Part shown: in pieces, positions 48,112 through 55,666 of the stretch | Position numbering within the stretch: the first letter of the stretch is position 1 | Layout of the letters: every line of letters begins with the position of its first letter | DNA from: F23-B02 sp963590435 | GTDB lineage: Bacteria > Bacillota > Clostridia > Oscillospirales > Oscillospiraceae | Reading direction: 5' to 3' | Length of the DNA: 55,666 nt | Assembly (NCBI GenBank): GCA_963590435.1 | Contig: CAVAPG010000001.1 | Coordinates: forward strand, 1-55,666 | Made by a program: the position numbers and the translations under genes | The notes under the pieces: generated by a model | The model's database searches: none | Seen by the model: only the letters and a program-made list of their open reading frames with translations | Told to the model about the DNA's origin: nothing

Positions 48112-49620
48112 TTACTTAAGAAGTCCCTTTACGAGGCCCTTGTCGGTTTTCTGAACATGTTTGAAGACCTCTTCGAAACGGTTGAGTGCTTCGTCGATAA
48201 TCTCCGGCGTGTCGGCCAGGGAGGTGTACAGGCGGCTGCCTGCAAGCGTTACGATGCCGTTTGCCATATATGCCGCGCCCATGCGCTCCATGGAGTCCTT
48301 GCGGACATACATCATATCCTTGTTTCTGAGCAGTCCGACCGCGGACTTTACAAAGGACATGGACGAGAAGTCAAAGCTCATTGCGCCGGTGCATTCAAGA
48401 TGGACAATCGAGCCCTGGTTGTACGCGACGAAGGGCAGTCCGTAACGGTCGATGAGCTCCTTGAGTCCGTCGCAGAGTCTGTCACCCATTTTGCCGGCGA
48501 CTTCGCAGGCGTTGGTGCGCTCGATCTCCTGAATTGCGGTGTAGCCGGCCAGGCAGGACAGGGGGTTAGCTGCCAGGGTTCCGCCGACATACGCTCTGTG
48601 CTTGCCGGTTGCAAGTCCTGCCGCCATAAGCTGCGCATACTCTCTCTTACCGCCGACGCCGCCTGCGGAGGGATATCCGCCTGCAACAATTTTGCCGAAC
48701 ACGGTCAGATCGGGGACAACATCGAAGTAGCCCTGTGCGCCGGAAAGTGCCACGCGGAAGCCGGTTACGACCTCATCGAATATCATCAGTGCGCCATACT
48801 GATCGCACAGTGCGCGAACACCCTTATTGTATTCGTGTGCGATGGGACGGGTGCCGCTTTCGGGACCGACCGGTTCGACGATAACTGCCGCCGTTCCGCC
48901 GAGGAGCTTATTGCGCTTGAGCATGCGCTCGAGCATGTCGAGATCGTTCGGACGAACCTCATCGGTGGTGCTGTATGCGCCCTTGGGTATACCGTGGGAC
49001 TCGAGCAGTGCGCGGCTGCCGGGAATCTTCAGGCCATAGACCATCTGGTCTGACCAGCCGTGGTATGCGCCGCCGATTTTTATTACGCGGCGGTTGCCGG
49101 TTGCTATACGGGCAATGCGCAGGGATGCCATGACCGCCTCGGTGCCGGAGCCGAGCATACGGAACATCTCGACATTGGGCATATGCTTATTAATCTCGCG
49201 TGCTATGAGCATCTCGGACTCATGCAGAAGACCGGTTACGGGGCCGCACTCGTTGAGCAGCTTTATTACTCTCTCACGGATGACGGGGTAGTTGCTGCCG
49301 AGGATGGTCGGGCCGCCCGCCTGCAGAAAGTCAATGTATTTATTGCCGTCTTTGTCGTAAAGATATGCGCCCTCGGCCTTTGCCATGCACATGGGGAAGG
49401 GCTTGTTGAAGGCGAGGTTGTGCTGAACACCGCCGGGTATGTATTTCTGCGACTCCTCGAACACTGCCTTGGACTGGGTGCACTTCTCGTCGTAGTATTT
49501 CATAATGACGTCTTTATAATACTCGTCGGTGACCTCCCAAATGGGCTGGCTTGTCAGATTTTTGAGTCTTGCGTTGATTTCGTTGGGGTCGTCCCATCTG
49601 CTTATTGCACAGTTATTCAT
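48112..49620 (-). CDS. Class III aminotransferase, glutamate-1-semialdehyde aminomutase-like
   Basis: A 502-residue fold-type I PLP enzyme. Motifs: SQKYIPGGVQHNLAF, YLYDKDGNKYIDFLQAGGP, MLGSGTEAVMASLRIAR (PLP phosphate), FDEVVTGFR with the PLP Asp282, and VFGKIVAGGYPSAG with the Schiff-base lysine at 310. It has an N-terminal extension of about 55 residues over HemL. The absence of heme genes and its place in an operon with FGGY kinase and class II aldolase argue for a catabolic transaminase or aminomutase acting on a polyol-amine or amino-sugar type substrate; that is inference. It starts within the end of the gtrA gene. Confidence 0.85.
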   Translation of the reverse strand: MNNCAISRWDDPNEINARLKNLTSQPIWEVTDEYYKDVIMKYYDEKCTQSKAVFEESQKYIPGGVQHNLAFNKPFPMCMAKAEGAYLYDKDGNKYIDFLQAGGPTILGSNYPVIRERVIKLLNECGPVTGLLHESEMLIAREINKHMPNVEMFRMLGSGTEAVMASLRIARIATGNRRVIKIGGAYHGWSDQMVYGLKIPGSRALLESHGIPKGAYSTTDEVRPNDLDMLERMLKRNKLLGGTAAVIVEPVGPESGTRPIAHEYNKGVRALCDQYGALMIFDEVVTGFRVALSGAQGYFDVVPDLTVFGKIVAGGYPSAGGVGGKREYAQLMAAGLATGKHRAYVGGTLAANPLSCLAGYTAIQEIERTNACEVAGKMGDRLCDGLKELIDRYGLPFVAYNQGSIVHLECTGAMSFDFSSMSFVKSAVGLLRNKDMMYVRKDSMERMGAAYMANGIVTLAGSRLYTSLADTPEIIDEALNRFEEVFKHVQKTDKGLVKGLLK

Positions 49621-50068
49621 GCGTATTTTGCTCCTTTTCTTGTTTTTTCTTAGCTATATTATTTGTGTCCTTGCTGTTGCGGTAGACAACGAAGTTATCC
49701 CATAAATATTCAAGGGAAAGATTCAGTGCCATGTTAATGGCGAGAACTGCGTATTCATTCCAGCCGTGGATATCCGCGAGGAAATGCTCGTTCCAGATCG
49801 TAAACGGTGCAAACGGTACATAGAACAGGAACACCAGCAGCATTGCCTTAGGAACATTCTCGGCGCTCTGGAATGTGAACTTTCTGTTGAATGTGAAGTT
49901 CCAGAGAACGCTCAGGACAAGTGCTATCGTGTAGCACACCCAGTGCCCGGGGATTTTGATTATCTCTTCGCACAGTACCATCGCAACGGTTTCGATTATA
50001 CCTGCCGAAGCTGAAAAAAGAATGAATTTAATAACCCTTGCGGTTTCTTTTTTCTTTTCCGATTTCAT
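49613..50068 (-). CDS. GtrA-like membrane protein
   Basis: A 151-residue protein with four transmembrane helices in the GtrA pattern: VIKFILFSASAGIIETVAMV, IALVLSVLWNFTFNRKFTF (the diagnostic NF..NR.WTF-like motif), then two helices ending in EYLWDNFVVYR. GtrA proteins often move lipid-linked sugars across the membrane in polysaccharide modification. Here it is embedded between an aldolase and an aminotransferase gene, overlapping the latter by 8 bp, so it may instead support uptake or export in that pathway. Confidence 0.82.
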   Translation of the reverse strand: MKSEKKKETARVIKFILFSASAGIIETVAMVLCEEIIKIPGHWVCYTIALVLSVLWNFTFNRKFTFQSAENVPKAMLLVFLFYVPFAPFTIWNEHFLADIHGWNEYAVLAINMALNLSLEYLWDNFVVYRNSKDTNNIAKKKQEKEQNTHE

Positions 50069-50071
50069 ATG

Positions 50072-51064
50072 TCATCCCTTCCTCTTAGAATATTTTTTCT
50101 TATAAACAAAGCGCATAAGCGCAGTGTCGGCGGTTTTAAGACGCACTTTTGCTCCCGCTCCGGCGGTGTGCAGTGCGCACAGCGCGGATTTTTCGGTCAG
50201 AATTTTCAGTGCCTCGCGGTCATCGGGATCGTCTGCCTTGACCACGGCTCCGACACCGCGCACAAACACGGCATCGCGCTGCTCGAGGGCTCTGATGGCT
50301 TTCTTCGGTTTTGCCTTAACGCATGCGACATGCGAGCCGAGCATCTGAGCCATATCGTCAAGCTGAGCATGAAGCGTTTTCTTTCTGTCTGCCCACATGA
50401 CGGCATATTCTCCGTCGGAAAGCTCCGCTGTGGGTATCTCGGCTCTGACGGCGGAGATAAACTCATCCTTTTTCTTATCCGACAGCTTTTTGACCGAAGC
50501 CTTGGCAATGCGCAGATTGCGGCGGCAGATATCCTCGAGGAGTCTTGCCCTCTCCATCGCCTGCTGCTTATCCTTTCCGCAGATTACAACACCATGGTTT
50601 ACCATGAACACGGTGTGGGCGCCGGTCTGCATCGCGGTGCCAACGGCATTTTTGAGCTTTTTCATACCCGGGAGACCGTATTCGGCTTTGGCAATGCCGC
50701 CGAGGGCTTCGCGCTCGGCTTCGCTTATATCCATGCTCTCAAAGCCTGCAAGTCCCAGTGCGGAGGCACAGTTCTGATGCGTATGGATTACAAAATTTAC
50801 ATCGTCAAACAGTTCATATGCCGCGGCATGGACGCCTTTTTCACTTGACGGCTTATGTCTGCCATCCCATTTCATCGTTTGCAGGTCAACGTGCACTATA
50901 TCCTCGGGCGTTGTTTTCAGATAGTCAAGTCCGCTCGGGGTTATGAGGAAGCTTTTCTTGTCCGCGCGACAGCTGACATTGCCCCATGTTCTTGCCACGA
51001 GTCCGTTCTTGAGCAGCTCACGCCCTGTTTGGCAGATAAGCTCTCTTGCAGTTTTCTCGTCCAT
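50072..51064 (-). CDS. Class II aldolase/adducin-family protein with C-terminal extension
   Basis: About 330 residues. The first 200 form a zinc-dependent class II (fuculose-phosphate type) aldolase: ARTWGNVSCRADKKSFLITP, SSEKGVHAAAYE with the catalytic Glu, VIHTHQNCASA with the two His ligands and VNHGVVICGKD with the third. The remaining 130 residues resemble a degenerate aldolase half (QRDAVFVRGVGAVVKADD, then DREALKILTEKSALCAL) without metal ligands. I start at the third codon ATG (51064), seven bases after GGAGG; the ATG at 51070 overlaps the kinase stop. With the FGGY kinase it suggests cleavage of a phosphorylated ketose-like intermediate. Confidence 0.8.
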   Translation of the reverse strand: MDEKTARELICQTGRELLKNGLVARTWGNVSCRADKKSFLITPSGLDYLKTTPEDIVHVDLQTMKWDGRHKPSSEKGVHAAAYELFDDVNFVIHTHQNCASALGLAGFESMDISEAEREALGGIAKAEYGLPGMKKLKNAVGTAMQTGAHTVFMVNHGVVICGKDKQQAMERARLLEDICRRNLRIAKASVKKLSDKKKDEFISAVRAEIPTAELSDGEYAVMWADRKKTLHAQLDDMAQMLGSHVACVKAKPKKAIRALEQRDAVFVRGVGAVVKADDPDDREALKILTEKSALCALHTAGAGAKVRLKTADTALMRFVYKKKYSKRKG

Positions 51065-51066
51065 AC

Positions 51067-52662
51067 TCATCCCTCCTGATTGAGCGCGGCAAAGTTCTTT
51101 TTGTTTGCCGCATAAAGTTTTTTGAATACCTCATAATTTCTGTCGTAAAGCGGTTTATTGTCCGCATTCGGCTCGTACCTTCCAGATGGCTTCACAAGTG
51201 CACCTGCCTTTGAAAGGCTGTCTATCTGTCCGCTTCCGACGGCGACGAGCATCGCCGCGCCGACGGCACCGACGTCTTTTGTTGAAGAGACCGTTTCGAC
51301 CGGTCTGCCCGTTACATCGGCGAGAATCTGGCATGTGACCCTTGAGAGTGCGCCACCGCCGACAAAGCGAAGCGTATCGGATGTTTTGACTTTTTTATCC
51401 TCGCATTCGAGCATCCAGCGCAGGTGATAGCATATGCCCTCAAGAACGGCACGGAGCATCTCGGTTTTGCCGGTGTCAAGCTTAATATTGAAAAACATTC
51501 CGGCGGCATTCGAGTCCTCAAACGGGCAGCGGTTTCCGTGCAGCCACGGCGTGAACATGACGCCGCCTGCTCCGGGCGGTATTGCAGCAATCGTATCGGT
51601 CATGTAATCATAAAGGCTCTCATACATGCTCTCGGTACTCTCGGCAACGTGTATCTTTTTAAGATAGACTCCTATCTCATCAAGGACAAGGTGCTCCTTG
51701 ACCCACTCGAAGCATTTGCCCGCCGTTTCCATCTCGGCAAAATAATTATACCTGCCCTCCTGCGCGCTGACAATACCGCAGATCATGGAGATGAGATCTA
51801 CCTTCTGCCTGTCTATAACCGTGCCTACCCAGCCGGAGGTTCCGGAATATATATGCGTCTGACCGACTTGGGTGCAGCCTGCGCCGAGGCCTATGAGCGT
51901 TGCGTCGCCTCCGCCGCCGTATACGGGGGTTTGGGGTGCAAGGCCGAGCTCGGATGCCGCCTTTTCACTGAGCAGTCCGGCCACATCGGTGCATTCGATA
52001 AGTTCGGGCAGATGATCGGGATTCACGCCGTACATGCTGCACAGTGCCTTGCTCCAGCAGGCCTTGCCGGGCCGGCTGTCGTACAGAAATGTTGAGTACG
52101 CCGAGTCTCGCGTCATGACGAAATTTCCCGTGCAGCGGCAGATGAGGTATTCCTTGACATCGAGCCATTTATAGACCTTCTCAAAAATCTCCGGCTCATT
52201 TTTCTTAACCCACTTATACTTCCACAGCGGATCTTTTACGCTCGTCGATGCCGCCCTTGTTCGGATAAGACTTTTGAGCAGCATGATGACATTCACTCCC
52301 GACACCGTAATGCCGTGCGTCTGACACTCGGCAAACTCCTTTGCCGCGCGCTGATCCATATAGCTCATGGGTCTGCGCAGTGCATTGCCGTTTTCATCGA
52401 CAAGCACAAGTCCCTGCATCTGCGAGCAGAAGGATATTCCTCCTATCTTCTTCGGATCAACTCCGGTTTTTTCGATGAGACTGCGAGTGCTCCTCTTCAT
52501 CGCCTCCCACCATTCGTCCGCATCCTGCTCGGCCCCTCCGTTAGGCAGGATATAAAGTCCGTAGCCTTCGTATTCACCCGCAAGCAGTCTGATAGTTTCG
52601 CCGACTTCGAAAAGGCAGGTTTTCACGCCCGTTGTTCCGATGTCATAAGCGATAACAAACAT
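51067..52662 (-). CDS. FGGY-family carbohydrate kinase
   Basis: A 531-residue kinase of the xylulokinase/glycerol kinase family. N-terminal DIGTTGVKTCLFEVG is the phosphate 1 loop; ISFCSQMQGLVLVDENG and MSYMDQRA are sugar-binding regions; YGGGGDATLIGLGAGC and the C-terminal LRFVGGGALSRVTCQILADV (ATP/adenosine site) complete the fold. The exact sugar or polyol is not evident; xylulose-like ketoses are the default. First enzyme gene after the TetR regulator (30-bp gap) and overlapping the aldolase gene, a classic kinase-aldolase pair. Confidence 0.85.
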   Translation of the reverse strand: MFVIAYDIGTTGVKTCLFEVGETIRLLAGEYEGYGLYILPNGGAEQDADEWWEAMKRSTRSLIEKTGVDPKKIGGISFCSQMQGLVLVDENGNALRRPMSYMDQRAAKEFAECQTHGITVSGVNVIMLLKSLIRTRAASTSVKDPLWKYKWVKKNEPEIFEKVYKWLDVKEYLICRCTGNFVMTRDSAYSTFLYDSRPGKACWSKALCSMYGVNPDHLPELIECTDVAGLLSEKAASELGLAPQTPVYGGGGDATLIGLGAGCTQVGQTHIYSGTSGWVGTVIDRQKVDLISMICGIVSAQEGRYNYFAEMETAGKCFEWVKEHLVLDEIGVYLKKIHVAESTESMYESLYDYMTDTIAAIPPGAGGVMFTPWLHGNRCPFEDSNAAGMFFNIKLDTGKTEMLRAVLEGICYHLRWMLECEDKKVKTSDTLRFVGGGALSRVTCQILADVTGRPVETVSSTKDVGAVGAAMLVAVGSGQIDSLSKAGALVKPSGRYEPNADNKPLYDRNYEVFKKLYAANKKNFAALNQEG

Positions 52663-52692
52663 TTTTCTTCCTTCTCTCTATATTAAATTTTA

Positions 52693-53325
52693 CTAATTTC
52701 CTATTTTCAGCGCATTTTTCACAAAATGCATAAAGCTCTCCGTCATCTTTTCGGTATCGCCCGAAATATCTTCTCCGCAGAAAATTTTCATTCTCTCCCT
52801 GTAGTAATCACAGCTGTATGAAAACTGGAGCATCATGAAAAGATTATCGAGGAAAAATGCAAAACACTTCGGATCAAGCTCGGGATCGACAACTCCCGCC
52901 TGTCTGGCGTTCTCCAAAAGCTGTGAATATACCCTCGCTGTACGGCCCTCTATCTCGCGCGCCAGTGCCGATGCGTATTTTTTGCAGCCGCCGGAGGATA
53001 TCTCGTTGTACATTGCATTATGGTTTTTATGCTCCGCGGCATGGACGATAAGCGAGTGCACGATGCATCTCATGCCGGTTTCGACATCGTTTTGATGAGA
53101 AACCGCCTCACTGAGCACCTCATCGAGGCTGTCGAGCGAATGACGAACGCAGGCGAGAAAAAAGCTGTCCTTATCGCCGAAATATTTATATATAACGCCG
53201 ACTGACACGCCGGCCTTTTTTGCGATTGTATTTATATTGGCCTTGTCAAGACCGCACTCGGCAAATTCATCGATGCCCGTCTCGAGGATGAGCATTTTTG
53301 CATTGTCGTCAAGTTTTTTATACAT
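52693..53325 (-). CDS. TetR-family transcriptional regulator
   Basis: A 210-residue TetR protein. The N-terminal HTH occupies about residues 8-55 (MLILETGIDEFAECGLDKAN, NTIAKKAGVSVGVIYKYFGD with recognition helix and KDSFF). The C-terminal ligand domain is helical with several cysteines and aromatics. It is the first gene of the unit leading into the kinase, and an operator-like palindrome lies between its promoter and start codon, so it probably represses its own operon until a pathway intermediate binds. Confidence 0.88.
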   Translation of the reverse strand: MYKKLDDNAKMLILETGIDEFAECGLDKANINTIAKKAGVSVGVIYKYFGDKDSFFLACVRHSLDSLDEVLSEAVSHQNDVETGMRCIVHSLIVHAAEHKNHNAMYNEISSGGCKKYASALAREIEGRTARVYSQLLENARQAGVVDPELDPKCFAFFLDNLFMMLQFSYSCDYYRERMKIFCGEDISGDTEKMTESFMHFVKNALKIGN

Positions 53326-53350
53326 AATTCTGCCTCCGTCGCGCTGTGTC

Positions 53351-53366
53351 GTGAGCGGCGGCTCAC
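53351..53366 (-). promoter_or_regulatory. Operator-like palindrome before tetR
   Basis: GTGAGC (53351-53356) and GCTCAC (53361-53366) with a GGCG centre form a 16-bp palindromic site at about +5 to +20 of the predicted transcript, suited to autorepression by the TetR protein. Confidence 0.5.
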
Positions 53367-53377
53367 AAGATGTGTGT

Positions 53378-53407
53378 ATTATACTCCCGCATGCTACGTT
53401 CCGTCAA
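53378..53407 (-). promoter_or_regulatory. Promoter of the TetR-kinase-aldolase operon
   Basis: On the minus strand TTGACG (complement of 53402-53407), 18 bases, perfect TATAAT (complement of 53378-53383). Confidence 0.65.
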
Positions 53408-53444
53408 TGCTTTGATGCTATTATCTGACAAGATAGTTTAAAAA

Positions 53445-53478
53445 AATCAACGGACACCGTATCGGGCATCCGTTGATT
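53445..53478 (-). terminator. htrA terminator
   Basis: AATCAACGGA (53445-53454) and TCCGTTGATT (53469-53478), a perfect 10-bp stem followed on the minus strand by a run of six or more T. Confidence 0.85.
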
Positions 53479-53501
53479 GGGATATTAAATTTTATTTATT
53501 A

Positions 53502-54875
53502 TCAGCCGCCGAAGCCGAAGCCGGGGATTGTCTGTTGCTGCTGGCTCTGTGAGCTTTGAGTGCTGCTCGACTGACTTTCGGTTGCCGAGCTCGTCTGCTC
53601 TCCGATCTCGACCGTTATGCTCAGCGTCTCTCCCTGGCGGTAGACGCTCAGGGTTATCTTATCTCCTGCGGAATGATCGGATATTGCCGAGCTCAAGTCG
53701 CTTCTGCCGCTTATCTCCTCACCGTCAACAGCCGTGATAATGTCGTTTGCCTGGATTCCGGCCTTATCTGCAGGGCCTCCTTCCGTTACGGATGCGACTG
53801 CCGCACCTGCGGGTGTACCGTAGTTTTTGGCCTCATCGCTGACATCGCCGACCATTACGCCGATGTACGGTTTTGATACATATCCCTTTTCGATGATGCT
53901 CTCGACTATCGGCTTTACGGTGTTGATGGGGATTGCAAAGCCTATGTTGTCAATCGATGCGCCCGAGCTTGATGAGCCGGAGTATTTTGCGTTTGTGATG
54001 CCGATTACCTCGCCGTAGAGGTTAAACAGTGCGCCGCCCGAGTTACCGGAGTTGATGGCGCAGTCGGTCTGGATAAGCTCCATGGTAATATTCGATGAAA
54101 GCGTAACCTCACGGTCAAGTGCGCTCACCGCGCCGGAGGTCAGCGAAAATGTCAGCTCACCGAGCGGATTGCCTATTGCCACGACACTGTCGCCGACATT
54201 GAGGTTGTCGGAATCGCCGAGTGTGACCGGAGTGAGGTTTTCGGCGCTTATCTTCAAGACGGCGATATCATTGCTCTCGTCATAGCCGACAAGCGTTGCA
54301 TCATAGCTTGTTCCGTCATAGAGTGTGACCTTTATGGAGCTTGCCGATTCGATAACGTGGTAGTTTGTGAGTATATATCCGTCAGAGGAGTATATAAATC
54401 CAGAGCCGGACGCCGCAGACTGGGTTGTGTATCCCCAATAGTTTGTCGTGACCTGAGTTGTTATGCCAACGGTTGAATTTACATTTGTCGCATACACCTC
54501 GGCGGCAGTCATCTGCTTGCTTGTGTCGACATCAACCGTATTTATGACCGACGTCTCGCGCTTGCCCTGATATACTGTCGTGCTGCCGGACGAACCGAAC
54601 ACCGCATTCCCGATTGCCGAACCTCCGAAGCCTGCCAGCAGCGCAACAACGAGCACACCTGCGATCATGACGCCGGGCTTTTTCCAGAACGGCTTTTTGA
54701 AGAATGACTCTTTCGGCGGCTTCGGAGCTTTTGATGTTTCGTACGATGCAGTCTCTGCCGAGGATGTCTGTTCCTCCTCGGGCTTGTGTCCGTAGAAGAT
54801 GCGGTACTCGCCGTCAACCGGTTCGCTGCTCTCGCCGTTTATGTTGTTATTATTGTTGTTATCCATATTATCCAT
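53502..54875 (-). CDS. htrA: HtrA/DegP-like membrane-anchored serine protease
   Basis: A 457-residue protease for misfolded envelope proteins. Order: low-complexity N-terminus with a poly-Asn run (residues 6-11), a Pro/Lys-rich stretch, one transmembrane helix (about 67-87), a trypsin-like domain with catalytic H173 in NYHVIES, D203 in SNDIAVLKI and S279 in NSGNSGGALFN, one PDZ domain (about 335-425, PYIGVMVGDVSDE, GPADKAGIQANDIITAVDG), and a Ser/Gln-rich tail ending in GFGFGG. It follows AAGGAGG. It is divergent from a response regulator, as htrA genes often are, suggesting control by that system. Confidence 0.93.
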   Translation of the reverse strand: MDNMDNNNNNNINGESSEPVDGEYRIFYGHKPEEEQTSSAETASYETSKAPKPPKESFFKKPFWKKPGVMIAGVLVVALLAGFGGSAIGNAVFGSSGSTTVYQGKRETSVINTVDVDTSKQMTAAEVYATNVNSTVGITTQVTTNYWGYTTQSAASGSGFIYSSDGYILTNYHVIESASSIKVTLYDGTSYDATLVGYDESNDIAVLKISAENLTPVTLGDSDNLNVGDSVVAIGNPLGELTFSLTSGAVSALDREVTLSSNITMELIQTDCAINSGNSGGALFNLYGEVIGITNAKYSGSSSSGASIDNIGFAIPINTVKPIVESIIEKGYVSKPYIGVMVGDVSDEAKNYGTPAGAAVASVTEGGPADKAGIQANDIITAVDGEEISGRSDLSSAISDHSAGDKITLSVYRQGETLSITVEIGEQTSSATESQSSSTQSSQSQQQQTIPGFGFGG

Positions 54876-54958
54876 TTCAAAATCCTCCTTATTCTGTATC
54901 CGCGCTGTTTTTCTGTCTGATATATCCTATATATAATCGCAGCTGTTATTAATGCCGC

Positions 54959-55017
54959 GCTCATTGGTGGTCTGCCGCTTTCGTGTGGGTAATTCACGCG
55001 GTGGGCAGTTACCGAGC
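54959..55017. repeat. Extended stem-loop in the htrA - response regulator gap
   Basis: Nested complementary blocks fold around one axis: GCTC 54959 with GAGC 55014, GGT with ACC, CTGCC with GGGCAG, and CGTG with CACG around a 9-base loop. The block is markedly GC-richer than the surrounding gap (54876-55219) and could be an RNA element of either divergent transcript or a small palindromic repeat. Confidence 0.45.
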
Positions 55018-55082
55018 TTGTGAGGTTTGTTTGTTGTTTTTGTTGTTGTATTTTGTGGAACTGGTATGAGAATAAGCTCTGA

Positions 55083-55175
55083 ACCTGAAATGAACTGAAA
55101 AATATTGTTATTAAATTATGAATTTCAAAAACATGCTTTGATTTTTTCGCTTATGCTGATAAAATGATTTCAGGT
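55083..55175 (+). promoter_or_regulatory. Possible response-regulator boxes around the promoter
   Basis: CTGAAA at 55085-55090 and again at 55095-55100 is a direct repeat with a 10-bp period, as bound by OmpR-type regulators, about 80 bp upstream of the predicted transcription start. ACCTGAAAT (55083-55091) recurs inverted as ATTTCAGGT at 55167-55175, 84 bp or eight helical turns away, downstream of the -10. Confidence 0.4.
55138..55165 (+). promoter_or_regulatory. Promoter of the response regulator gene
   Basis: TTGATT (55138-55143), 16 bases, TAAAAT (55160-55165), about 55 bases before the start codon. Confidence 0.5.
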
Positions 55176-55219
55176 CTGTTTCGGCTCGGTGATTTATTAT
55201 ATGTACAGGAGATGATACT

Positions 55220-55666
55220 ATGCGTGTTCTTATAGCAGAGGATGAGGTCGGCATCGCAAAGGCCCTTAAGCTTGTGCTTGAGAAAAACCGTTTTGCGGTC
55301 GACATGGTGCATAACGGCCTTGATGCGCTTGAATATATGATATCCGTAAGTTACGACGCCGTTGTTCTCGATATAATGATGCCCGGTCTCGACGGGCTTG
55401 AGGTCTTAAAACGTGCGCGTGAAAAAGGCATCGGAACCCCTGTTTTGTTCCTGACAGCCAAAGCCGAGGTCGAAGACCGCATTGCCGGTCTTGACGCGGG
55501 GGCGGACGATTATCTGCCGAAGCCTTTTGCAATGGGCGAATTTATCTCACGTGTTCGGGCGCTGACAAGGCGCAGCGGAAACTACGCGCCGGATATTATC
55601 CGTGTCGGGGACACCAGTCTGGACCTGAGCTCCTATACGCTGTCCTCAAACGGACAGAATGTTCGC
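55220..55666 (+). CDS. OmpR/PhoB-family response regulator (N-terminal part, runs off window)
   Basis: The first 149 codons of a response regulator. Receiver domain: MRVLIAEDEVGIAKAL with the acidic pair at residues 8-9, phosphoacceptor Asp51 in VVLDIMMPGLDG, LTAKAEVEDRIAGLDAGADD, and the switch lysine in DYLPKPF. The region from about 125 (DIIRVGDTSLDLSSYTLS) is the start of an OmpR-type winged-helix domain that is cut by the window edge. AGGAG lies eight to nine bases before the ATG. A sensor kinase gene probably follows outside the window. Confidence 0.9.
   Translation, partial: MRVLIAEDEVGIAKALKLVLEKNRFAVDMVHNGLDALEYMISVSYDAVVLDIMMPGLDGLEVLKRAREKGIGTPVLFLTAKAEVEDRIAGLDAGADDYLPKPFAMGEFISRVRALTRRSGNYAPDIIRVGDTSLDLSSYTLSSNGQNVR

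Noticed and set aside
1..55666. tRNA, rRNA or CRISPR arrays
   Set aside because: I looked through intergenic regions for cloverleaf ends, TTCGA-type T-arms and regularly spaced repeats and found none; the 18- and 19-bp tandem repeats have no spacers.

Overview
The window is about 55.7 kb of a chromosome from an anaerobic Gram-positive bacterium, most likely a Clostridia member of the Oscillospirales/Ruminococcaceae type. This is inferred from gene content and style: Rex, hybrid cluster protein, a Family II CBS-type pyrophosphatase, a LytTR/GHKL two-component pair, an ECF sigma/anti-sigma pair, strong AGGAGG ribosome binding sites, sigma-A promoters close to TTGACA-N17-TATAAT, many ATGA-overlapping genes, and moderately GC-rich DNA with frequent ATA isoleucine codons. 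No 16S gene or other species marker is present. No rRNA, tRNA or CRISPR array was seen.

Layout. 1-420: the end of an ISL3-type insertion sequence that has cut a tiny gene. 0.5-5.2 kb (minus): a CmpB-type membrane protein, then the operon trmB-xth-dusB-ECF sigma-anti-sigma. 5.3-9.4 kb (plus): rex, mnmE and a CBS-domain pyrophosphatase with a structured leader. 9.4-19.0 kb (plus): one large operon encoding the whole route from PEP + erythrose-4-phosphate to phenylalanine and tyrosine (pheA, aroB, aroC, an aroE-aroK fusion, aroQ, aroA, tyrA, a DAHP synthase and an aminotransferase), preceded by a consensus promoter, a Phe/Tyr-rich leader ORF and two tandem terminator hairpins. 19.1-21.6 kb (minus): a TRIC-family membrane protein, ychF and a Crp/Fnr regulator divergent from hcp (21.8-23.4 kb), with overlapping promoters around a perfect palindrome. 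23.5-26.3 kb: a LytTR regulator, a GHKL kinase and an Asp/Glu racemase-family gene. 26.3-27.9 kb (minus): two phage-tail-like genes. 28.1-32.0 kb: an SseB-like gene, clpB, and a ribbon-helix-helix gene co-transcribed with clpB.

32.1-36.2 kb (minus) is the most striking part: a tightly overlapping operon of a DUF362 protein, a Tet(M)/EF-G-like GTPase fused to a Rae1/YacP-type NYN nuclease domain, and a YlmH-type S4 RNA-binding protein. It looks like a self-contained stalled-ribosome handling module. 36.3-38.9 kb: hydrolase, MFS transporter and a DUF6440-like small protein. 39-43.9 kb (minus): panB alone, then an operon of a CrtO-like acyltransferase, a GT28 glycosyltransferase-diacylglycerol kinase fusion, a HAD phosphatase and a GNAT acetyltransferase; the first two suggest membrane glycolipid chemistry. 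44.1-48.0 kb: an FAD oxidoreductase, a small unknown gene, a partial duplication of the 3' end of an NSS-family sodium symporter gene together with its terminator, and the intact symporter. 48.1-53.4 kb (minus): a TetR-controlled cluster of FGGY kinase, class II aldolase, GtrA protein and class III aminotransferase, which with the adjacent symporter may form an uncharacterised catabolic pathway. 53.5-54.9 kb: an HtrA-like protease, divergent from an OmpR-family response regulator that runs off the window end.

All functional names come from recognition of motifs and family resemblance by eye; no database search was run. Promoters, operators and RNA structures are visual calls.
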